A stretch of 64,000 nucleotides of DNA from Cyclina sinensis (Eukaryota > Mollusca > Bivalvia > Venerida > Veneridae). Below are positions 11,315-22,007 of the stretch, piece after piece (position 1 is the first letter of the stretch; every line of letters begins with the position of its first letter). The translations under genes and the position numbers were made by a program. The notes beneath the pieces are model-generated. The model did not search any database. It was not told the DNA's origin and worked only from the letters and a program-made list of their open reading frames with translations. The stretch is taken from the NCBI GenBank assembly GCA_012932295.1, contig JAAONU010000018.1:4830206-4894205 (forward strand), in the 5' to 3' direction.

Positions 11315-12490
11315 ATGACGTCTAAAACGTCGCTAGAAAATCGCGCAGTAATTAAATTCTTAGCAGAATTTGGCAACACACCAACACAGACGTATGAAAT
11401 GATGCTAAAGACATCTATTAAATCATCTGTTTCCCGGGCGCGGGTTTTTAGATGGCACCGACGCTTTAAGGACGGGCATACAGGACTGGAAGATGAACCG
11501 GAACGAGGACGGAAAACAATTATTGACGTCAAATTGATTATATCAATAAAGGACGTCATTTTTGCGGATCGCCGGGTTACGATAAGAGAAATTTGGGATT
11601 TAACTGGTTACAGTTATGGAACAGTTCATTAAGTTTTAGAGAAAAAAACTTGAAAATGCATAAAGTAAGTGCTCGGTGGATACCGCGTTTATTGTCTAAT
11701 GACAATAAAATCAGCTGTGTGAATGCCTCCAGGAAGTTTTTGGAGTGATATCATAAAGAAGGAGATTCATTTCTTCAGCGGATCGTCACTGCCGATGAAA
11801 CCTGGCTGTTTTTATATGACCCTGGAACTAAGGAACAATCAAAACAGTGGAAAACAGACGCATCTCCACCACCTAAGAAGGCACGGCTTTCTAAATCGGC
11901 TGGGAAACAAGTATTTATCTTCTTTGCTGATATTAATGGAATGATTCTCTAGCATGCTGTACCAACACATAAAACAGTGAATGCCGATTACTATTCAAAG
12001 GTATCTTTTTAAAAATAATATTTATCAACGCTATTTATCAATGTTTAAATAATGAAAACAATATTATAATTTAGAGAAAGAGAATTACAGAGAGAAAATA
12101 AAGGTACTTTTTCTTAAAAATATATGCGAAAGAGAATACTTCATTGATTAAAAATGAGTAAACAGTCATTCCGCTACTGCTTTTTCAGGTTCTTCGTAGA
12201 GACCTCCTGAGGGCACTTGTGCGTAAAAGGCCAGAGATCGACCTCGACAGAGTGATAATTCATCAGGATAATGCACCGCCTCATACTGCAGAAACTACAC
12301 AATTAGAGATCGATGTTTTGGGCTTTGAAGCGGTAGAACACCCGCCTTGAAGTCCGAATCTAGCCCTTTGGATTTTCGTGTTTTCCCAGTAATTAAATCT
12401 GCATTAAAACGTAATGGATTCGATTCATTTACTGAACTTTTTCAGGCAGCACAGACTGTTGTTTCCGAGCTAGACACACAGCTCATGTAA
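11315..12490 (+). pseudogene. Mariner transposase, broken
   Basis: This is a DD34D-type mariner transposase, the enzyme that cuts and pastes the element at TA sites. The open first part (11,315-11,632, 105 codons) contains the paired HTH region, ending near the conserved I-R-E-I and GTVH positions. Later parts, in shifting frames, carry VTADETWLF with the first catalytic Asp at 11,794-11,796 and IIHQDNAPPHTA with the second Asp at 12,267-12,269. The third Asp lies in a degraded SPNLAPLDF at 12,371-12,373. Restoring one lost base there gives exactly 34 residues between the last two aspartates. Stops occur at 11,630, 11,651 and 11,950, with another just before SPN, so it is inactive. A GT-AG segment (12,001-12,188) splits the codons for YYSK and VLRRD. 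Confidence 0.9.
12001..12188 (+). other. Intron-like GT-AG insertion inside mariner transposase
   Basis: The segment begins GTATCTTT directly after ...TATTCAAAG and ends with a pyrimidine tract, CTACTGCTTTTTCAG, before GTTCTTCGT. Removing it joins the reading frame exactly (YYSK then VLRRDLLRAL), as mariner proteins read at this position. It is 188 bp, very AT-rich, and has no flanking duplication or inverted ends. A spliceosomal intron is the simplest reading; a small insertion is the alternative. Confidence 0.7.
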
Positions 12491-12763
12491 GGGCGAATAT
12501 TTTGAGTAAGAATGACGTCCTGGATGAAACATTGTGAAGGCGACGTCACTTGACGTCGTGTATCTGTATCGGGCTGCCCCGCCCCGACGTGATTTACCTC
12601 TGTAAAACCGGTGGGAATTTTTCATTTTTAAATGCAATAAATTGATATCTGGCATATGTGTGGAATAAAGATTCGAAAGGGTGCTGTCGTTGTTTCACAT
12701 TTATACTCCAAATACTCTTCCAATACTAGAACCAGTCTCATTTATTTTCGATCACCTCTCGTA

Positions 12764-13399
12764 GATTCTATCAGCACTTTTCATTTTGAGTTAATATTTG
12801 GAAGCAAGCCATAATTACCACGAGGCTCATTATTTTAAGATACAGAGGTAAAAATGTAACAAAACAACTAATATCAAAAGTTATGCTTAAAAGCAACACG
12901 AGACATTGTACACAAGATAACTACAGAAGAAAGGTACAAAACAAAGACATATACGACAGACGTGCTAAAGCAGATTAGACCTAGCGGATAATATCCTGGT
13001 TAAGATTTTAGCTTACTAAGGCAAAACCACAAAACAGCCGAAACGTTGGAGACTGTCACTTACAAGGTCATTGATCAGCCATGAACATATTTCCCATTAT
13101 ATATTATCAGATCTCCCTCAGGCACTGAGAAGAAACTACATCGTAGTCATTTATTTACAGCTGGATTTGTTAATGACAAATCAAGAAACTCAGGAAAATA
13201 TCATTAATGATAGCAATGCACATTCTTTACCGGAACGAAAACTTTTAAATGCAATGAAGCACATAATGAATCAGAATGAGGAAGGTACAGATGCAACTGA
13301 GACTTAAGGATAAAAAAAGTTCATTGAAAAGAGATGGTGTCACACAATTTTGAAAGAAGTTAAAAAGAATATACTTTAAGGGTGATAGGAGAAGTAGAC
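12764..13399. other. Copy-1-specific intergenic sequence
   Basis: From 12,764 to about 13,260 this matches neither unit 2 nor unit 3, where 25,340-25,990 and 38,700-39,010 occupy the corresponding place. A 78-codon plus-strand frame at 13,071-13,307 resembles nothing known. Homology with the other units returns near 13,270. Confidence 0.5.
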
Positions 13400-14787
13400 C
13401 GACTTACTGACATATACAATTTAAGATCTAACCATTCAACTGCTTCCATTTCTTCATTAGATATCAGTCTTGAGCCTACAATTCAAAGCGTTGTTGAAGT
13501 TTTTCTCTATACTGCCGAAATTTAGTCGCATTTTCATCTTTGTCTGGCTACCTTTTAAAATCAAATATGGTAGAGAGTGAGTGTGGCTCCCCGCCAATAT
13601 GCTATATGAAACTCTCGTTCTGCAAAAGAACTGATACATTTGACAGGAGATCTTCCAGTCTATCATAAAATGAAGAACTGAAATCTCTCTGTTGTCAAAG
13701 CTTTAAGAAAAACCTTTGCTTTCATAGCAGTCTTACCTGGGCTATTTCCAGTAAGTGAATGTTCGTTACTTCAAAATTAAATTGACTAATATGGATTTTA
13801 CGGCTCGGTTTTGACTAGCAATTTAATCAGTTGTAACCCACTATAATTTTTAGTTTTTTTGTCTAAACAAATAGCAATATCATATAACTCCCCTTTTCTT
13901 TTTAGTGGGTAGTTGTACGGTTTAAATATGACTTTCAGTAAACATTCATATTCATCAAAAAAATGCACCCTTTCTTTATATCACAAACATCCAGCTCAAG
14001 ATTGTGAGCTACACAATCATATAGCTTTTACAGTTGTTTTAGCAAGAAGTTCATTGATATTATCAATCAGGAGTTTTACAGCACCTCTCTTCTTAACAAG
14101 ATTGACAGCTGCTCAATCTGTTTTGATCCCAACAAATACTTCACTTTAAACCTCAGTAGCTACACCAACTGTTTGCAAACCTTGTAGAATTCCGTCTTTT
14201 ACACCTTCTGCATGACCATGCTCAAGCTGCATCTTTGTCAACGAATCTCACATACACCAATTCCTGTTTTCGAATATCTGTATCAGTACAGCCATCAGAA
14301 AGAATGCTGAAAAATCTAGCAGACTGCAAATTTCTGAATAACCGATGCAAAAGTGTAAACAGGCTTAGTCAGTATTTGAATTGTCACATATTTTGTCACC
14401 ATTTTTTCTTTGCACTTTTAGCAGTTCTGGAAATTTTGCAAAAACTTCATTTTCGTAAGCTATGTTATATACATTATTGAATAATATCTCAAATAATTCA
14501 GAGCCCTTTTCAACAGATTTTACAGTACTTTTGGCCAGAGAATTTTCTCCAGAATGTTCAAGAGCCGACTTCCAATTCATGCATATAATATTTTTATCAT
14601 GGTACCTTAGTGTCTCTTTCCGATACTTTCTAGAAATACCCTTCACTATATTTGATGCTTTGTCGCATAGTGAAGGAAACTCTCTGCACACACTGCAAAA
14701 CATTTCTGCATTCTCAAACTCTACCCACGGGTATTGCTGCACCCATTCATCTTGTACTAGGCGTTTCCTTTTTTGTCTTTTTGTCAT
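13400..14787 (-). pseudogene. hAT-like BED-finger transposase relic, unit 1
   Basis: The minus strand reads as a decayed protein of the ZBED/KIAA1586-like group, a set of hAT-superfamily transposases and their domesticated relatives. The best part is the 140-residue N-terminus (14,365-14,787): a basic start (MTKRQKRKR), then QDEWVQQYPWVEF, then a BED/TTF-type zinc finger with CSVCREFP and a downstream basic ligand region, followed by SALEHSG. Lower down are decayed catalytic-domain segments, and near 13,480-13,680 an SSSFYDRLEDLLS-type segment close to the C-terminus. Many stops interrupt it. It lacks the roughly 370-bp insertion that splits the same gene in units 2 and 3, so it preserves the older structure. 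Confidence 0.7.
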
Positions 14788-16690
14788 ACCTACAAAAACA
14801 AGACCATTACTTTATCTGCTCCAACTAAAAAAATTGAAGACACCCCAACAAAGTCTATGCTATGTTTATTTACTCCTACCCAGTCCCCAAATCCATACAA
14901 AAATAGGCAATTTTCCTTTAAGCACTTTAACTAAAAAGAAATTGGCGGTACCCCTCCCTAGCCTAAGCAGTTTTATTGCACCCCTGCCCACTCCCAATAC
15001 CATATAATAGATTAGCCAAAATGATACAGAATGGATAGAAAGGAAGAAGACAAGATCAACTCGCCCGGAGTCAATTTTTTCTGCTTATTACCAGCGGACG
15101 AGTGGATATGTCGAGCTTTGATGCCGGTACAGAAACAGGAAAATATTGCCCTAAAGAGTAGACTCAATGTACAACAGATGTTTATGGAAAAACAGAACTA
15201 GACTACCTTACATTGTGAATTTGGCCACATCATATCATTATATTATGCACCAGTTAGTCTTAAATTGTTTCATTCTTTTTATTTTCTTTAAATTGATTGA
15301 AGCTAAATTGAAGTTGATCGAAGCGACCACAATGACATCATAAGAGCTAGCTAGAGGACAAAGGAGTAGAAATATCATATTATAACTCTACTACGTGCAT
15401 CTTTTCAACTTCTTTTTCACTGTAAAGACTTTGAGATATGCGTTTTTTTCATTGATAAAAAATGAATCGAGTCACTTATATCCCATAAAAACATTCATGA
15501 CACTGAACAATGGTATTATATGAAGCAAGTTGAAGTCAGAGTTCTTACAGTTAATGGATCAAGTTTATGTACATACTGGTTCGCTGATTTCACAGGGATC
15601 ACAACTATGGCAGTGTTCTTTGGCATGAATGTATCAAATGTATGTATGGGTTCATAGGTTTGAAATAAAATGGCGTCTTAACTTATGTCTGCTGAAGTCA
15701 CCTTTAAGTTACTAGTAGTGTTCATATGTACACAAATATATTTATGAGCTCACAGGTTTCAATTTAAACTTTGTTTTGTCTTATTTTGTTGTATCATTCA
15801 GAAAATACTAGATACTTAACATACGTCTAAAATAGGATTATTAAATAAAAACTTATCCCTGAACTATTTTCCACTACTTTCAGACCTTTTCAAAACAATC
15901 TTTACTATTTGTTTTTCATAAATTGGGTATTTTTGGTTGCCAATTACATTTTTATGATATGAATACCAATTAATGGTCTTCATTCATTTGCTTATCAATT
16001 TTACATGACCTATAAATACAAAAAGTTTATTTCATTCTAGCATTTTTTAAATACCCTTTTCATATTATTTATTTTACTTCGTGTAACAGAATTACAAAAA
16101 ATGTAAGTAAAGCAATTTACTCCTGCCAAATTTAGATTTTGATCAACGCTGGGATTAGGAACAAAATAATATTGTACTTGAACATTAACTGAAATTTGTT
16201 TACTTGTCTTGAGCTTTTTATTTGAACAAATATACATATGTCACATGTTTTTAGCGTTGTGTTTACAACAAAATCATGTGTCAAGAAACGTGTTTTTTTT
16301 AAACTGCGCTTTTTGATGTTGAAATCAATGCTTTTCTTGTCTGATAATACAACACGAAGTTGAGTCCAGAGTGAAAGAACCATACGTTATTTCATAACGT
16401 TCATATTTCATTTTATTCCTTTAAATCTTTTTTTTTCTTTTTTTCTCGTATTTACTTGTTTTGAGGCTTACCAGACAAAAAACATTAATGAGAAGATTAT
16501 GAGTTGCAGCATAACCGAATTTGCCAGAAGCTAACTGAGAGAAAATACATTATCACAATTGTACAGAAATAGTAATGCACTTGAAGAAAGTAATTAAAAA
16601 AGTAAAACTAAGTGCAAATAACTGATCATTCAGGCGTATCATGCGCTAAGATACTGTTAAGGTAGAAATATGGAGAGCAATTGGGTAGTT
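14788..16690. other. Unit body between hAT-like and Tc1-like relics, unit 1
   Basis: Present in all three units (28,256-30,150 and 41,566-43,460) but not recognised as any known gene or element. It includes a conserved CGGAGTC...GATGCCGGTACAGAAACAGG stretch near 15,070-15,140 and a T-rich tract near 16,425-16,445. The 181-codon plus frame at 14,462-15,007 is antisense to the hAT-like relic and is not treated as a gene. Confidence 0.5.
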
Positions 16691-16699
16691 GACAAAATT

Positions 16700-17720
16700 A
16701 AATATCAAAATGCCCCAATTTACGAGACTCTAGAAAACGTTTACTGTGGAAAAGTTTCCGTACAGTTGATATGCCCAGGTGCATTTCACACTTTGTTGTC
16801 TGTGTCTGGACCCGAACTTTGAAAAATAAGAACCTCTTGTGGTGTCTGAGTTCTAGAATGATAGTAGTTTCAGCATGGTGAGCGAAACTCATATACTGAG
16901 ACATGTCCTAAATGTATTCAACAGGATTAAGGTCTCAGAATCAAGCTGGCCAGTCCATTCTGACAAGAAAAGTTGCAGGGGTCTGTTTGGTATTTTTTAC
17001 CCTGTGTTTGCGAGTGGCATCTTTCGTTAAAATAATATCATTCCTTCGGTTCGGACAAAACGAACGTGATTGTCCTGAATCTCATTGCTTGCTGTTCAGC
17101 AGTCATCATGTCATTGTTAGTATGCAATGTGCATCTCGGTCTTTCTCTCAATGTTTAACACAGCACATGCCATTACCGTAATGGTGGTGCTGTGCAGCAA
17201 GATCAGATCGCATATTTCTTCTTCTCCAGTCCTTAGGTTGCCTCTCGTTAGATTCTTAACAAAGTTTTGATTCGACGATAAATATCCAAAAGGTTTAGTT
17301 ATTTGGAGACCATCTTACTTATTCAGATGTGCCTGGACGTTCTCGTTTGTCTAAGGTATGCAAAGGGCTGGCCTTCTATCATTCAATTTCATAGTGTTTG
17401 GTTAGAAATGATTACTCCAGTTGTTCCTGGGAGCTGCTTCATAACATTTACAATTCTGTTCAATTTCATTCCAAATAAAACGGTCTCGAACTCGAGTGGT
17501 TAAAATTGCACGACAATTCCATGTTTGTGTGCAAAATATCGTGTGTGTGCCAACGCTGCGACACTCCGAGGGTGCCCTATCAGGTTTGGAAAAGAACTGC
17601 TTTTGACATCTAGGCTTCTGTTTCTTCATAACATAGACGCATTCTGACATCAGCTTTGGCCATTTCAGTTTTTTTAATAAATAGCGTATGGAGAGTAAGG
17701 ACCTGTCTGTTTTCAATGCT
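16700..17720 (-). pseudogene. Tc1-like transposase relic, unit 1
   Basis: Read on the minus strand from 17,720 downward, fragments follow the Tc1 transposase order. First is a TTRVRDRFI block (HTH/linker region), then a RRPALCIP..TNENVQAHLNK block that aligns with the usual RRPxxxxPLTxxHRxxRLxWA. A TEMHIAY segment corresponds to the stretch after the GG-SVMVW motif. Finally WTGQLDSETLILL and, in the adjacent frame, DLNPVEYI matches the WPARSPDLNPIEHLWD motif that carries the third acidic residue of the DD34E triad. Frames shift repeatedly and the first Asp region appears deleted. A 10-base stretch near 16,768 is retained here but lost in units 2 and 3. Terminal inverted repeats were not located. 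Confidence 0.7.
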
Positions 17721-18389
17721 AGATAATGGGATAGAAAACAAAATATCTCGCTAGGACGCCTTTCATAATTTAGGAACGGACCTAGATTTTAGAAGAGACG
17801 TAGGTTTAGCCGTAAGCTAGAGAAAGAAACCGTACCATAAATGTAAATTTTGAAATAGAGAAATTAAACTTTCCAACCTTAAAAAATGCACTTTAAGATT
17901 AAGTTATCCCATTCCACTGACATGATAGTAAAACTAGTTATAGTTATTTGACCATCAGTCCTGAATGACCTTGACCTCGATGGTCAAATTGCCCAAAATA
18001 CTTAATTGTGGCCGTAACACCCATATTAATCAACAGATTAGTTAACGTTTGCACACAATCCATTGGGAGATATCTTTCAAATGACATAGTTTTACTTTTA
18101 CCTCTACATGGCTTTCACGTTGAGGTGAAATTGTAAAAAAAAACACCTTTTTGAAGCAACACTTTGAGTTTATGTTTGAGCGCAACAAACCTTCTTATTG
18201 CTATATATGTTTTCACCCTGATCTCTAAATGACCTTGATTTTCAAGGTAAAATTTTTAAAAGTAAACTCTTTTTTTTGTAGGATCACAATTTATATTCAT
18301 CTGGTACTGAGGTCCAAGGTCAAGGCGCTACTTTGTGGGCAATGTCTTCTTTCAATGACAGCTCTGTAAAAATTCAAGCATAAAAGCCT
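17721..18389. repeat. Decayed TGACCTTGACC-type repeat, unit 1
   Basis: Phrases such as 'ctgaatgaccttgacctcgatggtcaaattg' and 'ctctaaatgaccttgattttcaaggtaaaa' recur at roughly 130-150-base spacing between 17,950 and 18,290. They resemble the middle array of the foldback element (53,870-55,250). Equivalent blocks lie at about 31,330-31,750 and 44,660-45,130. Confidence 0.55.
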
Positions 18390-19453
18390 AGTTAAAAGAT
18401 CAGAGAACAATATGAGCGCAAAAATCTCAACGATCCCGGTGCTTTCTGGTGTCCGGCAGGGATCGGTCTTAGGTCCATGTCTGTTTCTCGCATACATCAA
18501 ATGACCTACCAGGAATTGTCTAGAGCCGGGTGCGTCTAATTTGCCGACGACACCATAGTTTATTTAACAATTAAATCTCAAGCATCTGCACAAACCTTAC
18601 AAAATGATTTGCACAACCTTGATAAATGGGTAAAAGAATGGTCAATGGAATTCAACCCTGACAAGTGTGTGAAGTATTCAGAATACACAGGAAAAAGAAA
18701 CCGATCATCTTTCCCTACACCCTACATAACACTATACTGAGAACCACAGAAAATACAAAATACTTTGGAGTTACTATAAGTAGTAACATAAACTGGTCAT
18801 CCCATATAAACAATATCACAAACAAAGCAAAAAACAGCTTAAGGTTCATCAGACGAAATGTCGAAACACAAAACAAACAACTCAAAGAAGCAGCATACAA
18901 AACATATGTAAGACGACAGGTTGAATACTGCTCAACCATATGGCAAAGATATCTCACTCACAAAATAGAAATTGTCCAGAAGTCAGCTGCAAGATACATT
19001 CATAATGATTACCACTATACAAGCAGTGTAACAAACATGATTAAGGAATTAAAGTGGTCAACTTCAGAACAAAAGCAAATCCATGCCAACCTGGTCATGC
19101 TACACAAAATAAAAACCAAACAGGTCAATGTCGATCACAATCACCTTACAAACACGAGAAACAGCAAATTCCTCATCCCACAATCAAAGACACAACATCA
19201 CAAGAACTCATACTCTTCCCAATGGAACGAATTACCGACCGAGATGAAGGCTACCCCAACTGTGCCAGATTTTATCAGTGGACTTAAACAAGTTTTATAG
19301 ATTTTAAAAATTCAAAATAAATGTTTAAGTAAGATCTTCAAATGAATCTTGTTTTCTTTGTTATTATCTTTTATAATTTTAATGTTCCTGACAGGCGCCT
19401 GACTTGTATAGTCAGTATTGACTTTTGGCAGTAATAAGTTGAAGTTGAAGTTG
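18390..19453 (+). mobile_element. LINE ORF2 3' fragment, unit 1
   Basis: This is the C-terminal part of a non-LTR retrotransposon polyprotein plus its 3' tail. The reverse-transcriptase block (G)VxQGSVLGP is near 18,450 and the FADD catalytic box is near 18,542-18,553, separated by frameshifts. The open part (18,665-19,300, 211 codons) carries the post-RT segment seen in many invertebrate CR1/Jockey-group elements: KYFGVTISS, a VEYCSTIW region, KSAARY and WNELPTE. The element ends with a short hexamer tail, repeats of TTGAAG at 19,438-19,453. The 5' part is missing. Unit 1 retains the RT blocks but lacks the adjacent upstream DNA that units 2 and 3 keep. Confidence 0.85.
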
Positions 19454-19689
19454 TTTAAAAATGAACGGTTTTAATATTGCAATTGTAGCTTGAGATGATA
19501 GTTAAATGCTTTAATGGCATTAGTAAATTAAAACATCCAAGTTTTACAATGCATCTACAAAAACAAGAAAACAAATTAAGGGATATACAGGCAAAAGTTT
19601 CAATATACTATAAATGTGCTCGAAATAAGTACAATGTTCAGTCTCAGTAACAAAGATTCTATTTAAATGAAAAACCGGGTGGTTTCCTA

Positions 19690-19850
19690 ACTTGACCCAC
19701 GTGGGTCTAGATAGAAAATTTAGATTTCGCGCTATATTTTGCGATGAATGATTGGACGGTTGAAGTACCTGTCACGTGATCTACGTCAGAAAGCAACCAA
19801 ATAGAAATGACGATTGGCTTTTTTTGTCACGTGTCCTATTTAAAATAAAC
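19690..19850 (+). promoter_or_regulatory. Promoter-like block: E-boxes, inverted CCAAT, TATA-like
   Basis: Three CACGTG hexamers occur at 19,698-19,703, 19,773-19,778 and 19,828-19,833. ATTGG (inverted CCAAT) occurs near 19,751 and 19,813, and a TATA-like TATTTAAAAT lies at 19,837-19,846. A 16-codon frame starting ATGGACAAACAT follows at 19,921. The second and third E-boxes, the TATA-like box and the short frame recur in unit 3 (47,630-47,780), while unit 2 has lost the block by deletion. No downstream gene is evident. Confidence 0.35.
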
Positions 19851-20791
19851 GTTCGCGTTTAACTTTCAGTTAAAGAAAGTTCAAATATTTACGTTCAAGC
19901 CCGCATTTCACTTTATTTATATGGACAAACATACTAGGAATTTAAAGATATGCATATTGAACGTGATTTGAGCAAATAATATCAGTTTTAATCTTTTGAC
20001 ATTCATTTGCCTGTGTATCCGTTTAAGTGACTCGTAAAGAAAACGAAGAAATAAAATGAAAATCTTTGGGGATAATTTAAATATTGGATTTTAGTGGTAT
20101 TTGTATCGGACCGATTGCAATGTGTCAAAGGCACAGGAATTATTCAATGATGTTTTTTTTTGTTTTTTTTAAGATTTAATAGATATATCAATATAACGCG
20201 TTCCACACCCTTCTTGGAAATAGGCAAAAGTAAACATAGGGCCAGAATTTGAAAAACAAAATGGTTAAGATTTATAGTTTAATTCTTAATAAAACAATTC
20301 TTAACACTTGGCTTATGATTTCAGTCCAGATCCCCACCCCGTTTCCGATTATATGACATATCATGATGTATGACTGAATTAATGTAACAAATAACAGTCA
20401 TGAAGATTTGGTGAAAACATAGAAATCGTTGTGACCAAACATATTAATTAAACTTACTTATGCATCATTTAAAAAAGAGCAAAATGTGTCAATTACCGGA
20501 CTGAAAGTTGTTAATTTGTTACCCATTATGTTCTTTACTTTACAATTTAACGGCACGATTACCCGTTTTTTTGCTCTTTTTTTCACTAAACCTGATAAGC
20601 TTGCACATTGCTTTGTTCTGATATGTGTTCATGGTTGATGAATAATTGCAAAAATGAAGAATACGAAAAAGAAGTAAGTACGGGGCATTACATAAAAAGA
20701 CCTAACAATTATTGAGCAATCATCAACAGTTTGTGGAATGTAACCAATAGTTTCTCTGTATATGGTTGTTTCATTCATGGTTGTGATGACC
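19851..20791. other. Anonymous unit sequence
   Basis: Conserved in unit 3 (47,720-48,327, then from 51,940) and, from about 20,370 onward, in unit 2 (34,020-34,439). No coding or structured features beyond T runs near 20,150-20,170. Confidence 0.5.
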
Positions 20792-20799
20792 ATTTATAG

Positions 20800-21999
20800 T
20801 AGAGATGTCAACGAATACCTGAATCGGTATCCGGATATCCGTATAGACTATTCAAATACTATCCGGATATTCGTATAAAATCGACGACTATACGATCTCA
20901 GTGTTCCAATTCCTATGCCAAACATTACATTTGACCTCTGTTTACATACTGTTCCGGTAATCCTATTACAGGTGTTAAGGCAGTTTCAAAAATTAATAAC
21001 TGTCATTACGTGTAAACAAAGTTAATAAAACAAAGACGTGTTGTTTACTGTTTTCATTTTCCTCGTGGCCCCTGAAGTATATTTTCCCGCCAATACGCAC
21101 GTGCGTTAAGTCTAAGTGTCTAACGAAAACAACTTGCGTCCGTTATTTTTTTTAATGGTCTGTCTTTTTAAAATAAACTATGTAATTTATAAATTTCATT
21201 TAAAATCACCGTAGATCAAAATGCTGTTTTATTTGTATTCTCAAGTCAATGTCTGCTTATCGTCTTTTGTATACCGGTACATGTATTTATGCAGCTTACG
21301 TGACTTTGTGAGCGCCAATAAAATAAGACAAAACAATGATTTCAAATGTGTTAGAAGTTTTAAATAGATTTAATATTTTTGAATGGTTCAAAGTTTTTAT
21401 TGCCAATGCTCTGAAAAGAATCTAGAAAAGAATGACACATAAAAACCATAATGCTTGTTTTAGCAAATCGTTGATTGGATACATCATTTTAGTAATCACA
21501 TTTCGATTGGACATACTTTTATTAGTCTTGCGTTAAAATTATCATAGAATCATTTGTGAACGTTACCGTGAAACCCTTAATTGGCATGTTTGACACTGCT
21601 AATTGATTAACAAAGGGGCAAGATACTCTAGTATAGTATACACACCATAAATTCCTACACAATGGGATGTCGCGTTACGTCCCAGCAGTTTGCAAGACGA
21701 ATAAACACATTTAAGGGCGTGCGACACAGAGACGCTTTATCAATAAATCAATCAAGGGATATGCCGCGGGCGGTCAATAGACGCGATTATGATTAGTGTT
21801 ATGAAATTGCCAACTGAAATTAATTTTGCCAGTGTTTGAATTTTTTATCAAAGTTAAATTTCACTGTTTTTTTGTTCTTTTTATTTATTTATTTATTTAT
21901 TTATTTTATTAATTTATTTAATTTATATAGCAAAGTTGTATCCGGATACCGATATAGTATCCGGATATCCGAGTACTCGGATACTAGTTGACATCCCTA
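20800..21999. mobile_element. Non-autonomous hAT element, unit 1 copy
   Basis: The ends are TAGAGATGTCAAC and, inverted, TAGGGATGTCAAC. They are followed by rows of GGTATCCGGATATCCG-like subterminal palindromes. It is flanked by a perfect 8-bp duplication, ATTTATAG (20,792-20,799 and 22,000-22,007), the length hAT elements make. The 1,200-bp interior shows no transposase. Unit 3 has the unfilled site at 52,255-52,262. Confidence 0.93.
21880..21925. repeat. TTTA microsatellite
   Basis: Perfect and near-perfect repeats of TTTA near the right end of the hAT element. The run is shorter and more broken in the unit 2 copy (35,530-35,565). Confidence 0.85.
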
Positions 22000-22007
22000 A
22001 TTTATAG

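Larger units (their letters stand above)
10931..12761 (+). mobile_element. Mariner element with TIRs and TA duplication
   Basis: TA at 10,929-10,930 and 12,762-12,763 flanks inverted ends. The left starts CGAGGGTTGATCGAAAATTA. The right, on the other strand, starts CGAGAGGTGATCGAAAATAA. About 28 terminal bases match with few mismatches. At 1,831 bp it is longer than a typical mariner, because of a long 5' leader (about 380 bp) and an internal 188-bp intron-like segment. It is found only in unit 1, so it inserted after, or independently of, the duplications. Confidence 0.92.

Noticed and set aside
11029..11559. A 176-codon open frame on the minus strand
   Set aside because: It lies antisense to the mariner leader and HTH region, has no recognisable domain, and is explained by the low stop density of that GC-richer stretch.
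14462..15007. A 181-codon open frame on the plus strand
   Set aside because: It overlaps the BED-finger relic on the opposite strand, resembles nothing, and is not preserved in units 2 and 3.
18715..18957. Minus-strand hydrophobic 80-codon frame repeated in the three units
   Set aside because: It is the reverse complement of the LINE C-terminal coding region, so its recurrence follows from the duplication.
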